Position numbers and translations under genes: made by a program. This document shows positions 7,706 through 15,255 of a stretch of 64,000 bases of DNA, piece after piece. The DNA is taken from assembly GCF_009797025.1 (NCBI RefSeq), contig NZ_CP047027.1, positions 2,728,001-2,792,000 on the forward strand, in the 5' to 3' direction. This DNA comes from Cellulophaga sp. L1A9. GTDB taxonomy: Bacteria > Bacteroidota > Bacteroidia > Flavobacteriales > Flavobacteriaceae. Under the pieces are notes generated by a model. That model ran no database searches and was not told the origin of the DNA. It saw only the letters and a list, made by a program, of their open reading frames with translations. Within the stretch, counting starts at the first letter, position 1. Every line of letters starts with the position of its first letter.

Positions 7706-7738
7706 TTCAAAGCGGAGCTTTAAGGGATCAACGCAGTT
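7677..7738 (+). repeat. 62-bp direct repeat, copy 1 (includes terminator right arm)
   Basis: Begins CTTGCGTATATTTT and ends GATCAACGCAGTT; repeats with few differences at 7782-7843, offset exactly 105 bp. Confidence 0.8.
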
Positions 7739-7781
7739 CATCCTTTATTCGTGAAAATGTTGAATATGGTTTTAATGTTTA

Positions 7782-7843
7782 CTTGCGTATATTTTATGAG
7801 ACTTTTTATTTTCAAAGCGGAGCTTTGATGGATCAACGCAGTT
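7782..7843 (+). repeat. 62-bp direct repeat, copy 2
   Basis: Second copy of the repeat at 7677-7738. It carries only the right arm of the terminator hairpin. Its version of the arm (TATTTTATGAG) is the exact complement of the left arm at 7646-7669, while copy 1 has one substitution. Confidence 0.8.
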
Positions 7844-7948
7844 TGTTTTTTAGTTTACATTATTAATTATTTAGACGTATTATTCTCAACATCAGCATAA
7901 ATATAGCTATCTTAAGTTCTTAATGATAGGAAATTTTATATGAAATAG

Positions 7949-8701
7949 ATGTTTAGAGGGATGCATTTTTTTAAGGATAGTATAAAACTGCTTACTGTAT
8001 TTATAGCCTTCTTTTGTTCTATAATTGTTGCTTCTCAAGAAATACCACATTTAGAGACAATATTAAATCAGCTAGAATTAGACTTGTCTGAATGTAAAAC
8101 AGATCTAATTGTAGCTAAGGTAAAGCCTGATAATTCAGAAGAAACTATCGTTGTTATACCAGAAATTGTCCAAGAAGATGAGGATTATTTTGAGCTTAAT
8201 AGCCATATTTTAATTATAGAAACTAATACAGGGAAAATAAAATCCAGATATTTTGAAGGTTCATTAACGAACGAGTGGTATTCAGATGCAGTTAGATTGG
8301 CAGAAATAAAGATTGATACGGCTCCTTATCTTCTTTCAGAAGACACTAGGGCATTCGGTATCCGGGTTTATTATTACAATAACTCACATCCGAATCCGTA
8401 CAGTCATGAAACAATTTCGTTATATTTTGATGAAAATAATACCCTAAAACAGGTTTTGAAAAATTTTGAAATGATGAGCTATGGTGGCGAAGTGAACTCA
8501 GAATGCGAAGCAGACCTAAGTGGCGTTGAAAAAGTGTTAATCCTTAAGGAAACAAAAACAAATGGCTATTTTGATATTTTAGTAAAAAGCACTGTGAAAA
8601 CAACAACTAGAAAAGAAGCTTCAAATGGTGATTGCATTGAAGAAAAAAAGATTACAAATCTAGATCAAGTATTAAAGTTTAAAAACGGTAAATACCAATG
8701 A
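7949..8701 (+). CDS. Putative secreted protein of unknown function
   Basis: 250 residues. An N-terminal hydrophobic stretch (about residues 13-30, KLLTVFIAFFCSIIVASQ) ending near ASQ looks like a signal peptide; the rest is hydrophilic and acidic without a recognised motif. A second ATG at 7961 would give a shorter start with the same signal sequence. Two cysteines (in SECKTDL and NSECEADL) could form a disulfide. It stands alone between the tRNA locus and a convergent permease gene. I do not recognise the family. Confidence 0.7.
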   Translation: MFRGMHFFKDSIKLLTVFIAFFCSIIVASQEIPHLETILNQLELDLSECKTDLIVAKVKPDNSEETIVVIPEIVQEDEDYFELNSHILIIETNTGKIKSRYFEGSLTNEWYSDAVRLAEIKIDTAPYLLSEDTRAFGIRVYYYNNSHPNPYSHETISLYFDENNTLKQVLKNFEMMSYGGEVNSECEADLSGVEKVLILKETKTNGYFDILVKSTVKTTTRKEASNGDCIEEKKITNLDQVLKFKNGKYQ

Positions 8702-8708
8702 ATATAAT

Positions 8709-9662
8709 TTATGCTTTTAAAAACTGAATTAAGTACGCAATCAAAATACTTATCATAAGCCCTATATTCACTTTTGCCAAATCTTTAATGATAAGGGTAT
8801 AGGTTGTCTTTAGTTGTTTTTTCTCTAAAAGATATTTTATGGCAATTTCTCTACCTGCCAAAATACCTACGAAAGTCCAAGTGGTACTCATAGGAACATC
8901 ATTCAAAATAGTAAATAGGTAAAGTAATACCCCGTAGCAAGCATCGATAATCGTTGCAGAGCGGATATGCTGTGTGTTAGATTTCTGATTTACGATCTTT
9001 TGTATGTTTCCTCCTTTTACATTAAAGATGTAGGCCATGATGCTTAAAATAACAATAAGGGCTATCCCCAATTCGGAAATAGTTAATTGTCGAGGTAAGA
9101 AGACAAAAATATTGGCAAAGTCCTGAATTAACCATTGCGACCATAGAAACCCAGTAGAAAACCATTGCGCAACTAACCAATAGGGTTTTTGCTTTTTCTT
9201 ATCCATTAATCGGATAGCGGCTTTGGATTCTAATTTCTTAGCAATAATCAGGTATAGTATTAATGCAGCTGCAAAGGCTAGTACATACCCAAAAATAGAT
9301 TTTAAAATCATTTTTTCAATTAATTGCCCGGAGGAGAATACACTTAAAATCATGAAAGTGGTACTCACAGGAATTCCAAAGCGAGTAATAATTAATAAAC
9401 TTAGTGGTGCTAGAAGATACCACCAGGGTAAGGGGTCAGGGAGTGGTATTTGGGAAAGACGACCATAAGAGACATCACCATTATTAAAATACCAGCCAAA
9501 AAATAAGGTTACTGTTAATATGGTACCGGCAAAAGCCCATAGATACCACCATTTTGTTTTACTGTTTGATGAAATAAAAGTACCCAGTGTTTGTATAACA
9601 TCATTAGCAATAACAGAATAGGCGGCAATAAAAAAGCCTAAACACACTATAAGTTCATTCAT
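8709..9662 (-). CDS. PiT-like (Pho4-related) membrane permease
   Basis: 317-residue polytopic membrane protein with about eight to ten hydrophobic segments. Two inverted-repeat-like motifs match the Pho4/PiT phosphate transporter signature in weak form: ANDVIQTLGTF near the N-terminus with FGIPVSTTFMI (about residue 96), and FTILNDVPMSTTWTFVGILAGRE (about residue 250). Known PiT proteins carry GANDVANAFGT and PVSTTH repeats and are longer, so this is a shortened, divergent relative. The transported ion is not shown by the sequence. It is convergent with the secreted protein upstream in the window. Confidence 0.7.
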   Translation of the reverse strand: MNELIVCLGFFIAAYSVIANDVIQTLGTFISSNSKTKWWYLWAFAGTILTVTLFFGWYFNNGDVSYGRLSQIPLPDPLPWWYLLAPLSLLIITRFGIPVSTTFMILSVFSSGQLIEKMILKSIFGYVLAFAAALILYLIIAKKLESKAAIRLMDKKKQKPYWLVAQWFSTGFLWSQWLIQDFANIFVFLPRQLTISELGIALIVILSIMAYIFNVKGGNIQKIVNQKSNTQHIRSATIIDACYGVLLYLFTILNDVPMSTTWTFVGILAGREIAIKYLLEKKQLKTTYTLIIKDLAKVNIGLMISILIAYLIQFLKA

Positions 9663-9752
9663 TTAATATAGGAATTAAAATAATATCTTTTCTAAAAAAA
9701 GTCGCGTAAATGTAGAAGAATAATTGTTTCGTTAAATGAATTATAAAAAATA

Positions 9753-9780
9753 TTGTGGATTAAATATTAGTGTACCTTTG
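9753..9780 (+). promoter_or_regulatory. Bacteroidota-type promoter for the 9815 gene
   Basis: TTG (9753-9755), 17-base spacer, then TACCTTTG (9773-9780), an exact TAnnTTTG -7 element, 34 bases before the ATG. Confidence 0.65.
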
Positions 9781-9814
9781 TGGTGCAATAAGTACATTAA
9801 ATTTATCTTTTTAG

Positions 9815-10183
9815 ATGAGCAAGATGTTGTGGTATAGAAGTTTATTATTTATTCTGTTGTGTAGCAGTTTTCAAGGGTCTTTTGCGGCTGTTGAAATCGA
9901 GGCAAAGCATGACAATTTAGATGTAGCTATCATTCTTGACCAAACTGCAGTACAGGATAGGTTTACTATTAATGCTGATGGGCTTAATGTTATTTGGGAA
10001 AATACAACTTCCTCAAATGCAGATACCACGGTAAATTTAGTTTTTGGTTCTTCTTTAAATCCAATACAATATTTATGTGCTCGCAAGAATCAAATTGCTT
10101 TACTATACATTTCTTCAAGTGGTTTTATAGATCTTAAGTTTGATACCCATAGAATTGCGTATCATTTTCACTCTTTTCCATAA
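9815..10183 (+). CDS. Small secreted protein of unknown function
   Basis: 122 residues with a clear signal peptide (residues 1-24, hydrophobic core SLLFILLCSSFQGSF, cut after FAA). The mature part is short, with no recognised domain; it ends in an aromatic/histidine-rich tail (HRIAYHFHSFP). It has its own promoter (TTG-N17-TACCTTTG) and is followed by 135 bases without a gene. I do not recognise the family. Confidence 0.65.
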   Translation: MSKMLWYRSLLFILLCSSFQGSFAAVEIEAKHDNLDVAIILDQTAVQDRFTINADGLNVIWENTTSSNADTTVNLVFGSSLNPIQYLCARKNQIALLYISSSGFIDLKFDTHRIAYHFHSFP

Positions 10184-10318
10184 TTTTTAAATGATTTTAT
10201 TTCACTAGTACGCACTGGGCATTTACTAGTGTTTTCATGGGCTTTATTAAATCAATCTGTAGTAATAACAGCGATTTAATAGCTTTTTTATAATATCATT
10301 TTAAAAATATAATATAGT

Positions 10319-10822
10319 ATGGATACTTCAGTTTTAATCATGTGTCTAATTTTAGTAGGCATAATTTTTATACCCTTTTTTTTATTTAACATATCAGGTA
10401 AGTCCACTTCAAAAAAAGTAAAAGAAGCGGCACAAGCAGTAAGTGCAAAAAACCAATTGAATATCTCTCAAAGTGAGCTTTGGGGCAATTCTTATATTGG
10501 AATTGATGAAAATGAACGAAAACTATTGTTTTTAAAATTCTCCGAAAAAGAGATGTATGAGCGTATGGTGGTTATTTCTGCTATTAAAGAGTGTACAATT
10601 CTAGAACAAAGAAAATTCTTTAAAGTAAAAGACAAAAAAGATTCTCATTTAGAGAAGTTAGACTTGAAAATAACACTTAAATCAGGCAAACATTTTGAGC
10701 TTAATTTTTATGATGAAACGCTTAATTATTCAGAAGATTTTGAGGTTAAAAGAATTGAAAAATGGAAATTGCTTATTCATCAGTTAATTACCACTGAAAA
10801 TAATGTTAAGCAAGTAGCTTAA
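10319..10822 (+). CDS. Single-span membrane protein of unknown function
   Basis: 167 residues: an N-terminal transmembrane helix (about residues 4-25, VLIMCLILVGIIFIPFFLFNI), then a soluble, lysine-rich region likely in the cytoplasm containing a small beta-rich segment (YIGIDENERKLLFLKF; LKITLKSGKHFELNFYD). No catalytic motif seen. A perfect hairpin terminator follows, so it is transcribed as a separate unit. Family not recognised. Confidence 0.65.
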   Translation: MDTSVLIMCLILVGIIFIPFFLFNISGKSTSKKVKEAAQAVSAKNQLNISQSELWGNSYIGIDENERKLLFLKFSEKEMYERMVVISAIKECTILEQRKFFKVKDKKDSHLEKLDLKITLKSGKHFELNFYDETLNYSEDFEVKRIEKWKLLIHQLITTENNVKQVA

Positions 10823-10841
10823 TTTTAGTTTGTAATTCACT

Positions 10842-10875
10842 AAAAACCATTGTTGCGAAACAATGGTTTTTTTGT
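10842..10875 (+). terminator. Terminator with GCGA tetraloop
   Basis: Perfect 13-bp stem AAAAACCATTGTT (10842-10854) with AACAATGGTTTTT (10859-10871), loop GCGA, followed by TTTTG. Confidence 0.85.
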
Positions 10876-10961
10876 TTTAAAAGCTATTGCTTGTTCTATT
10901 TTTGTAAATTCCACATGTATTCTAATTGTCGTAAGCATATGAACAATAGTATTTTAGACTA

Positions 10962-10995
10962 TTTGTATGTAGATGATTAAAAAAAGTTAATTTTG
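10962..10995 (+). promoter_or_regulatory. Promoter of the penicillin-binding protein gene
   Basis: TTTG (10962-10965), 22-base spacer, TAATTTTG (10988-10995). A transcript from here would start near 11002, leaving the upstream GTG at 11013 barely within the leader and supporting the ATG at 11034 as the start. Confidence 0.65.
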
Positions 10996-11033
10996 CGCGC
11001 TCAATTTTTTTAGTGTTGCTACTAACAAAGCCT

Positions 11034-13424
11034 ATGGAAAAAATTACATCCTTGAAAAATACACTAACCGCAAAAGCTAAGAAAGTGCTCAGGTTTGCTC
11101 GTAAACATCCTTTTAAAAGCTTCTTTTATTTCATGGGACTAGGGTTTTTATTAGGACTTGTTTTTTTGCTTTTAATTTATTTTGGCGCTTTCGGGAAGTT
11201 GCCAACTAAGGAATATCTGAAGCAGCTAGAAAATCCTATTACTTCTACAATTTATGCTTCAAATAATGAGCCAATAGGATACTACTTTCTTCAAAATAGA
11301 TCTAATGCAGATAGCACTCAAATTTCTAAGCATTTAAAAGAAGCTTTGGTTGCTACAGAAGATAGTCGTTTTTATACGCATGGCGGAATAGATTATAAAA
11401 GTTATGGTCGTGTTTTTGTAAAATCAATAGTGCTTGGGCAGAATGCTGGTGGCGGAAGTACCGTAACACAACAGGTAGCTAAAAATATATTCGGGAGGCA
11501 AAAGCAGTTTTTCCTTTCAACGCCAATAAATAAAATTAGAGAGTTATTTATTGCTAAGCGTTTAGAAAGTATCTATAGTAAAGACGAAATTTTGTTGTTG
11601 TATTTTAATACAGTTTCCTTCGGAGAAAATATTTATGGAATTGAAAAGGCAGCATATCGTTTTTTTAATAAACCTCCTGAAAAGCTATCCTTAGAAGAGT
11701 GTGCTACTTTAGTGGGGGTATTGAAAGCGCCGTCTTACTACAATCCTAGAATAAACCCAGAAAGGGCAACCAATCGTAGAAATGTAGTATTAAGTCAAAT
11801 GGCAAAGTATGGCTATATCACTGAATTAGAAATGGAAGCGGCCAAGAAGCCTTTGGTGTTAGATTATCAATTGCCTAAGAAAACCTCTGCTTTTTCATCT
11901 TATTTTAAAGATTTAGTAGCAGAAGAATTTGCCCAATGGGCAGAGTTAAACCCTGCTGAAGACGGTCATATTTATGATTTAGAAGCGGATGGATTAAGTG
12001 TGTATACGACTTTGAATACATCAATTCAAGAATATGCTGAAAAAGCATTGAACCGTCAGATTGAAAGTTTACAAAAATTGATGGATCAATATTGGGATGC
12101 TGCAACTATAGAGGGTGGTAAAGAAGCTTTGCTCCAACAGATTACAGATCAAACTAAAGAAGTAAAAAGATTAAAAGCGGAAGGAAAGAATGAGGAGGAA
12201 ATCTCATCTTTTATAAATAAAAAGAAAAAAAGAAACTATTGGGAGATAGGCAAGGGCTATGAAGAAAAGATGATGTCTCTAGAAGATTCTATAGCAAAAA
12301 GTATCAATAGATTGCATGCAAGTTTATTTGTCATGAGCACTACTTCTGGGAGAATTATGGGGTATGTTGGAGGAATTGATTATGGTTTTAGTCAGACGGA
12401 TAATATCCGTACCCCGCGTCAAGTAGGCTCAACATTTAAACCAATTACCTATCTCGCCGCTTTAGAAGTTGGGCAAGACGTTTGTAGTTATTATAATAAC
12501 AACTTGGTTACTTATGCTGAATACGAAGATTGGCAGCCTAGAAACGCTTCTGGGGGCTATGGAGGGAGTTATAGTATGCATGGCGCGCTAGCAAATTCAG
12601 TCAATACAGTTTCTGTGAACATACAACTAAAAGTTGGGGTAGAACGTGTATTAGAGCAAGCGAAGAAAATGGGTATTGAAGCACCACTTCCAGAAGTTCC
12701 TTCTATTGTTTTGGGGACGGCAGATATTAGCCTTTTAGAAATGGCAACTGCTTACGCGAGCATTTCTAATGGTGGTAATAAGATAAAACCTTTTACTATA
12801 GAACGAATTATAAACGAAGACGGCGTTATTGTATATGAGGCCAAACCAGAATATCAAGGACGCGTAGCTGGGTATACTCATGTTAAGCAATTGCAAAAAA
12901 TGATGGAGGGTGTGGTGACTAGTGGAACGGGGGTGCGTTTAATGGGCTACGGAATTCCTTACAATTTAATTGGGAAGACAGGTACGACACAAAACAATGG
13001 AGATGGTTGGTTTATTGGAGCGTCACCAGAATTGGTTATTGGTGCTTGGGTGGGTACCTATGATAAGCGAGTGCAGTTTTCAACCACAAGAATGGGGTCT
13101 GGATCTAATACAGCATTACCTATGGTAGCTTCTGTTTTTAGAGATTTAAGCACTTGGAAAAGACCTATACTTACCAATTTTAAATATGATTTTGATCATT
13201 TCCCTTGTCCGCCTTATTTAGAGATGAATGCTAAAGAAGCTTTTGAGTTTGCTAAAGCAGATACCTTATATCTCCAAAATTTAAGAATTCAGGATTCCCT
13301 AAAAATATTATCGCAATTACCTGTGCCTATAGATTCGCTACAAGGGATTGTTCCAGCAACGATTAAGACAGATTCAACTGTTTTAGATAGTTTGCCTGCT
13401 AATTTAAGTGATATCTTAAAGTAA
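11034..13424 (+). CDS. Class A penicillin-binding protein (PBP1A type)
   Basis: Bifunctional peptidoglycan glycosyltransferase/transpeptidase anchored in the inner membrane. A basic N-terminus precedes one transmembrane helix (about residues 28-50). The GT51 domain has EDSRFYTHGGID (catalytic Glu) and GGSTVTQQVAKN; the transpeptidase domain has the serine motif STFK, the SVN motif and KTGTT. Length 796 residues from the ATG chosen here; a GTG seven codons upstream also opens the frame but lies next to the predicted transcript start. The gene converges with the 13431 gene, leaving only six bases between stops. Confidence 0.95.
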   Translation: MEKITSLKNTLTAKAKKVLRFARKHPFKSFFYFMGLGFLLGLVFLLLIYFGAFGKLPTKEYLKQLENPITSTIYASNNEPIGYYFLQNRSNADSTQISKHLKEALVATEDSRFYTHGGIDYKSYGRVFVKSIVLGQNAGGGSTVTQQVAKNIFGRQKQFFLSTPINKIRELFIAKRLESIYSKDEILLLYFNTVSFGENIYGIEKAAYRFFNKPPEKLSLEECATLVGVLKAPSYYNPRINPERATNRRNVVLSQMAKYGYITELEMEAAKKPLVLDYQLPKKTSAFSSYFKDLVAEEFAQWAELNPAEDGHIYDLEADGLSVYTTLNTSIQEYAEKALNRQIESLQKLMDQYWDAATIEGGKEALLQQITDQTKEVKRLKAEGKNEEEISSFINKKKKRNYWEIGKGYEEKMMSLEDSIAKSINRLHASLFVMSTTSGRIMGYVGGIDYGFSQTDNIRTPRQVGSTFKPITYLAALEVGQDVCSYYNNNLVTYAEYEDWQPRNASGGYGGSYSMHGALANSVNTVSVNIQLKVGVERVLEQAKKMGIEAPLPEVPSIVLGTADISLLEMATAYASISNGGNKIKPFTIERIINEDGVIVYEAKPEYQGRVAGYTHVKQLQKMMEGVVTSGTGVRLMGYGIPYNLIGKTGTTQNNGDGWFIGASPELVIGAWVGTYDKRVQFSTTRMGSGSNTALPMVASVFRDLSTWKRPILTNFKYDFDHFPCPPYLEMNAKEAFEFAKADTLYLQNLRIQDSLKILSQLPVPIDSLQGIVPATIKTDSTVLDSLPANLSDILK

Positions 13425-13430
13425 CTAAAG

Positions 13431-14036
13431 CTAATTTCTGTTGATGTCAAAGATTTTACCGCTCGTATACATAGCTGTAATTTCTTTTTTAGAATACCCG
13501 TAGACAACATTGGGATAATTCTCTGGAGTGTCTATTTTATAAATTCGAGATGCCTCACTAATTTCAAAATCGTTAAGTGCAATAAAAAGACTATCACTAT
13601 CTACCTGAATTACTTTCATAGTAGAAAACTGCTTATTGGCAATTTTGTATTCATAAATGTCTCCAGCCATAGGCTGATTCAAATACTCTTGTTCTAATTT
13701 TTTATTATTTTGACTTGTGAATCCTGCGAAGATTAAAAAGAAAAATGCGATGAATACACCAGAAAATTGCCAAATTGGGCCCTTAGTTTCGTTTTTAATT
13801 ATTTGATATTCTTTTTTTAACGGTTCAGGCATTTCGTTAGAGCGTAATGCTTGTTTGCAATTCTTACAATGAGATACGCCAGACTTTCCCATAGGGAAAA
13901 TTGGAACCCAGAAAATATGTGCATGTTTCCTGTAAATACTAATCAATAAAGATCCTTTTTCTTCGCAATTAGGGCAAACTGGGGTTGCTTTTTGAACGGA
14001 ATGTAAATGTGCTGAACGCGTACCGTAGATGATCAT
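13431..14036 (-). CDS. Zinc-ribbon membrane protein of unknown function
   Basis: 201 residues. An N-terminal zinc ribbon is formed by CPNC (residues 22-25) and CKNC (about residues 57-60). Between them lies a hydrophobic hook, HIFWVPIFPMGKSG. A transmembrane helix (about residues 87-104, FSGVFIAFFFLIFAGF) follows, then a soluble domain ending YSKKEITAMYTSGKIFDINR. The same layout recurs in the protein at 38500-39258, which lacks the cysteines, so the two are probable paralogs. Function unknown. Confidence 0.75.
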   Translation of the reverse strand: MIIYGTRSAHLHSVQKATPVCPNCEEKGSLLISIYRKHAHIFWVPIFPMGKSGVSHCKNCKQALRSNEMPEPLKKEYQIIKNETKGPIWQFSGVFIAFFFLIFAGFTSQNNKKLEQEYLNQPMAGDIYEYKIANKQFSTMKVIQVDSDSLFIALNDFEISEASRIYKIDTPENYPNVVYGYSKKEITAMYTSGKIFDINRN

Positions 14037-14058
14037 AGTGAATAAAGTTGACGGTTAA

Positions 14059-14472
14059 TTACTTGATTTGATTACTGGCTATTTCCTTTTGTTTGAAATA
14101 TTTTAAATACTCGTTTGTGGTAAATAAATTAGAAACAGTTTCTCTAATCTGAGCATCTTTTAAAGCAGAATTTGCAGTTCGGTAGTCAGGGTTTAATAAT
14201 CGTGTTGTGGCTAAGGTATCACATAGTAATTCTTCTCCTTTATCATTCGTAACTTTTAAGGTTGCGGTGCTTTGTAAAAGAGATTTTCCATTTATTAAGA
14301 TGGTTAAGGTGTCTGTGTTATTTTGACCAGAAAATGCTTTTACGGCACTGTTAGTTAAGAGCAAGTCAGATTTTATAATAGCTACATGCTTAGCTGTTTC
14401 AGAAGTTTTCTTATCGTTAGAGCAAGAAATAAATAAAGTAGTAAGTGCGATTAAAATAATTTTGTGCTTCAT
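14059..14472 (-). CDS. Putative lipoprotein of unknown function
   Basis: 137 residues with a lipoprotein signal (hydrophobic IILIALTTLFISC, lipobox Cys at residue 17, then SNDKK). The mature part has a short beta-rich region (TLTILINGKSLLQSTATLKV) and a helical tail. It lies 22 bases downstream of nothing recognisable and upstream of the zinc-ribbon gene on the same strand, so the two may be cotranscribed. Family not recognised. Confidence 0.7.
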   Translation of the reverse strand: MKHKIILIALTTLFISCSNDKKTSETAKHVAIIKSDLLLTNSAVKAFSGQNNTDTLTILINGKSLLQSTATLKVTNDKGEELLCDTLATTRLLNPDYRTANSALKDAQIRETVSNLFTTNEYLKYFKQKEIASNQIK

Positions 14473-14610
14473 AATTGTATTGTTGTTTGTTCAATACAAA
14501 GGTCAAGCGATTGCACTCTCTTTTTTACACCTAAAAAAGTGAAATTGATACCCCCTGTTTTCAGGGATGCCTAACTTATAAGGCCAAGAAATTGTTTTTT
14601 AAATTAGATG

Positions 14611-15255
14611 TTATTCATCTAAAAGGCCCATTTTTAAAGCATGCTTTGTTAGGCCAGCAAGGTTTTTTACGTTTAGTTTTGAAATTAGATTTTTTCTATA
14701 ACTCTCAATGGTATGTTTGCTTAAGAATAATTTATCAGCAATTTCTTGAGTTGTATTTTCCTCAGCAATAAGTTTAAGGACTTCTTTCTCGCGATCAGTC
14801 AATGAAATTTCTTCCATTTTTTTATTTTCAAACATCGCATCAGTGTATGCTTTCTTTATTTCTGGAGAAAAATATTTATCGCCTTTGATAATACTGCGAA
14901 TAGCTGTTAGTAATTCTTCTTTTTCTGCATTTTTAGGGACATAACCATCTACATTGTTTTTGATGAGTTTATCTATCATCATCCCATCAATATGCATACT
15001 CACCACTAGTGTTTTTAAAGCAGGATATTTGCTTTTAACTATTTTGTTTAATTCAATACCACCCATTTCTGGCATCGTTAAATCAGTTATTAACAAATGA
15101 ATATTTTCAGCACCATTGATACTTAAATATTTTTCGACTTGCGCCCCGTTTTTAGCGGTAAGAATCACAGAAAATTCAGGAGCTTCATTTAGAATACTGA
15201 TTAAACCATCAATAAACATTTTATGGTCGTCGGCAATAATTAGATTATAGTTCAT
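14611..15255 (-). CDS. NarL/FixJ-type response regulator
   Basis: Receiver domain (residues 1-125) with acidic pair D9/D10, phospho-acceptor D58 in LLITDLTMPE, and Lys in YVPKNAEKEE; then a LuxR-type helix-turn-helix (about residues 148-210: LTDREKEVLKLIAEENTTQEIADKLFLSKHTIES split over two helices). 214 residues, the normal length. It overlaps the upstream histidine kinase gene by 11 bases, which makes the two a cognate, translationally coupled pair. Target genes cannot be read from the sequence. Confidence 0.93.
   Translation of the reverse strand: MNYNLIIADDHKMFIDGLISILNEAPEFSVILTAKNGAQVEKYLSINGAENIHLLITDLTMPEMGGIELNKIVKSKYPALKTLVVSMHIDGMMIDKLIKNNVDGYVPKNAEKEELLTAIRSIIKGDKYFSPEIKKAYTDAMFENKKMEEISLTDREKEVLKLIAEENTTQEIADKLFLSKHTIESYRKNLISKLNVKNLAGLTKHALKMGLLDE

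Noticed and set aside
7678..7866. 62-codon + frame downstream of the tRNA
   Set aside because: Runs through the terminator and both 62-bp direct repeats; the internal repeat comes from DNA duplication, not a protein repeat.
9223..9468. + strand 81-codon frame inside the PiT-like gene
   Set aside because: Antisense shadow of a membrane protein; no motif.
11013..11034. GTG start for the penicillin-binding protein
   Set aside because: Lies almost at the predicted transcript start after TAATTTTG; the ATG at 11034 gives a typical basic N-terminus.
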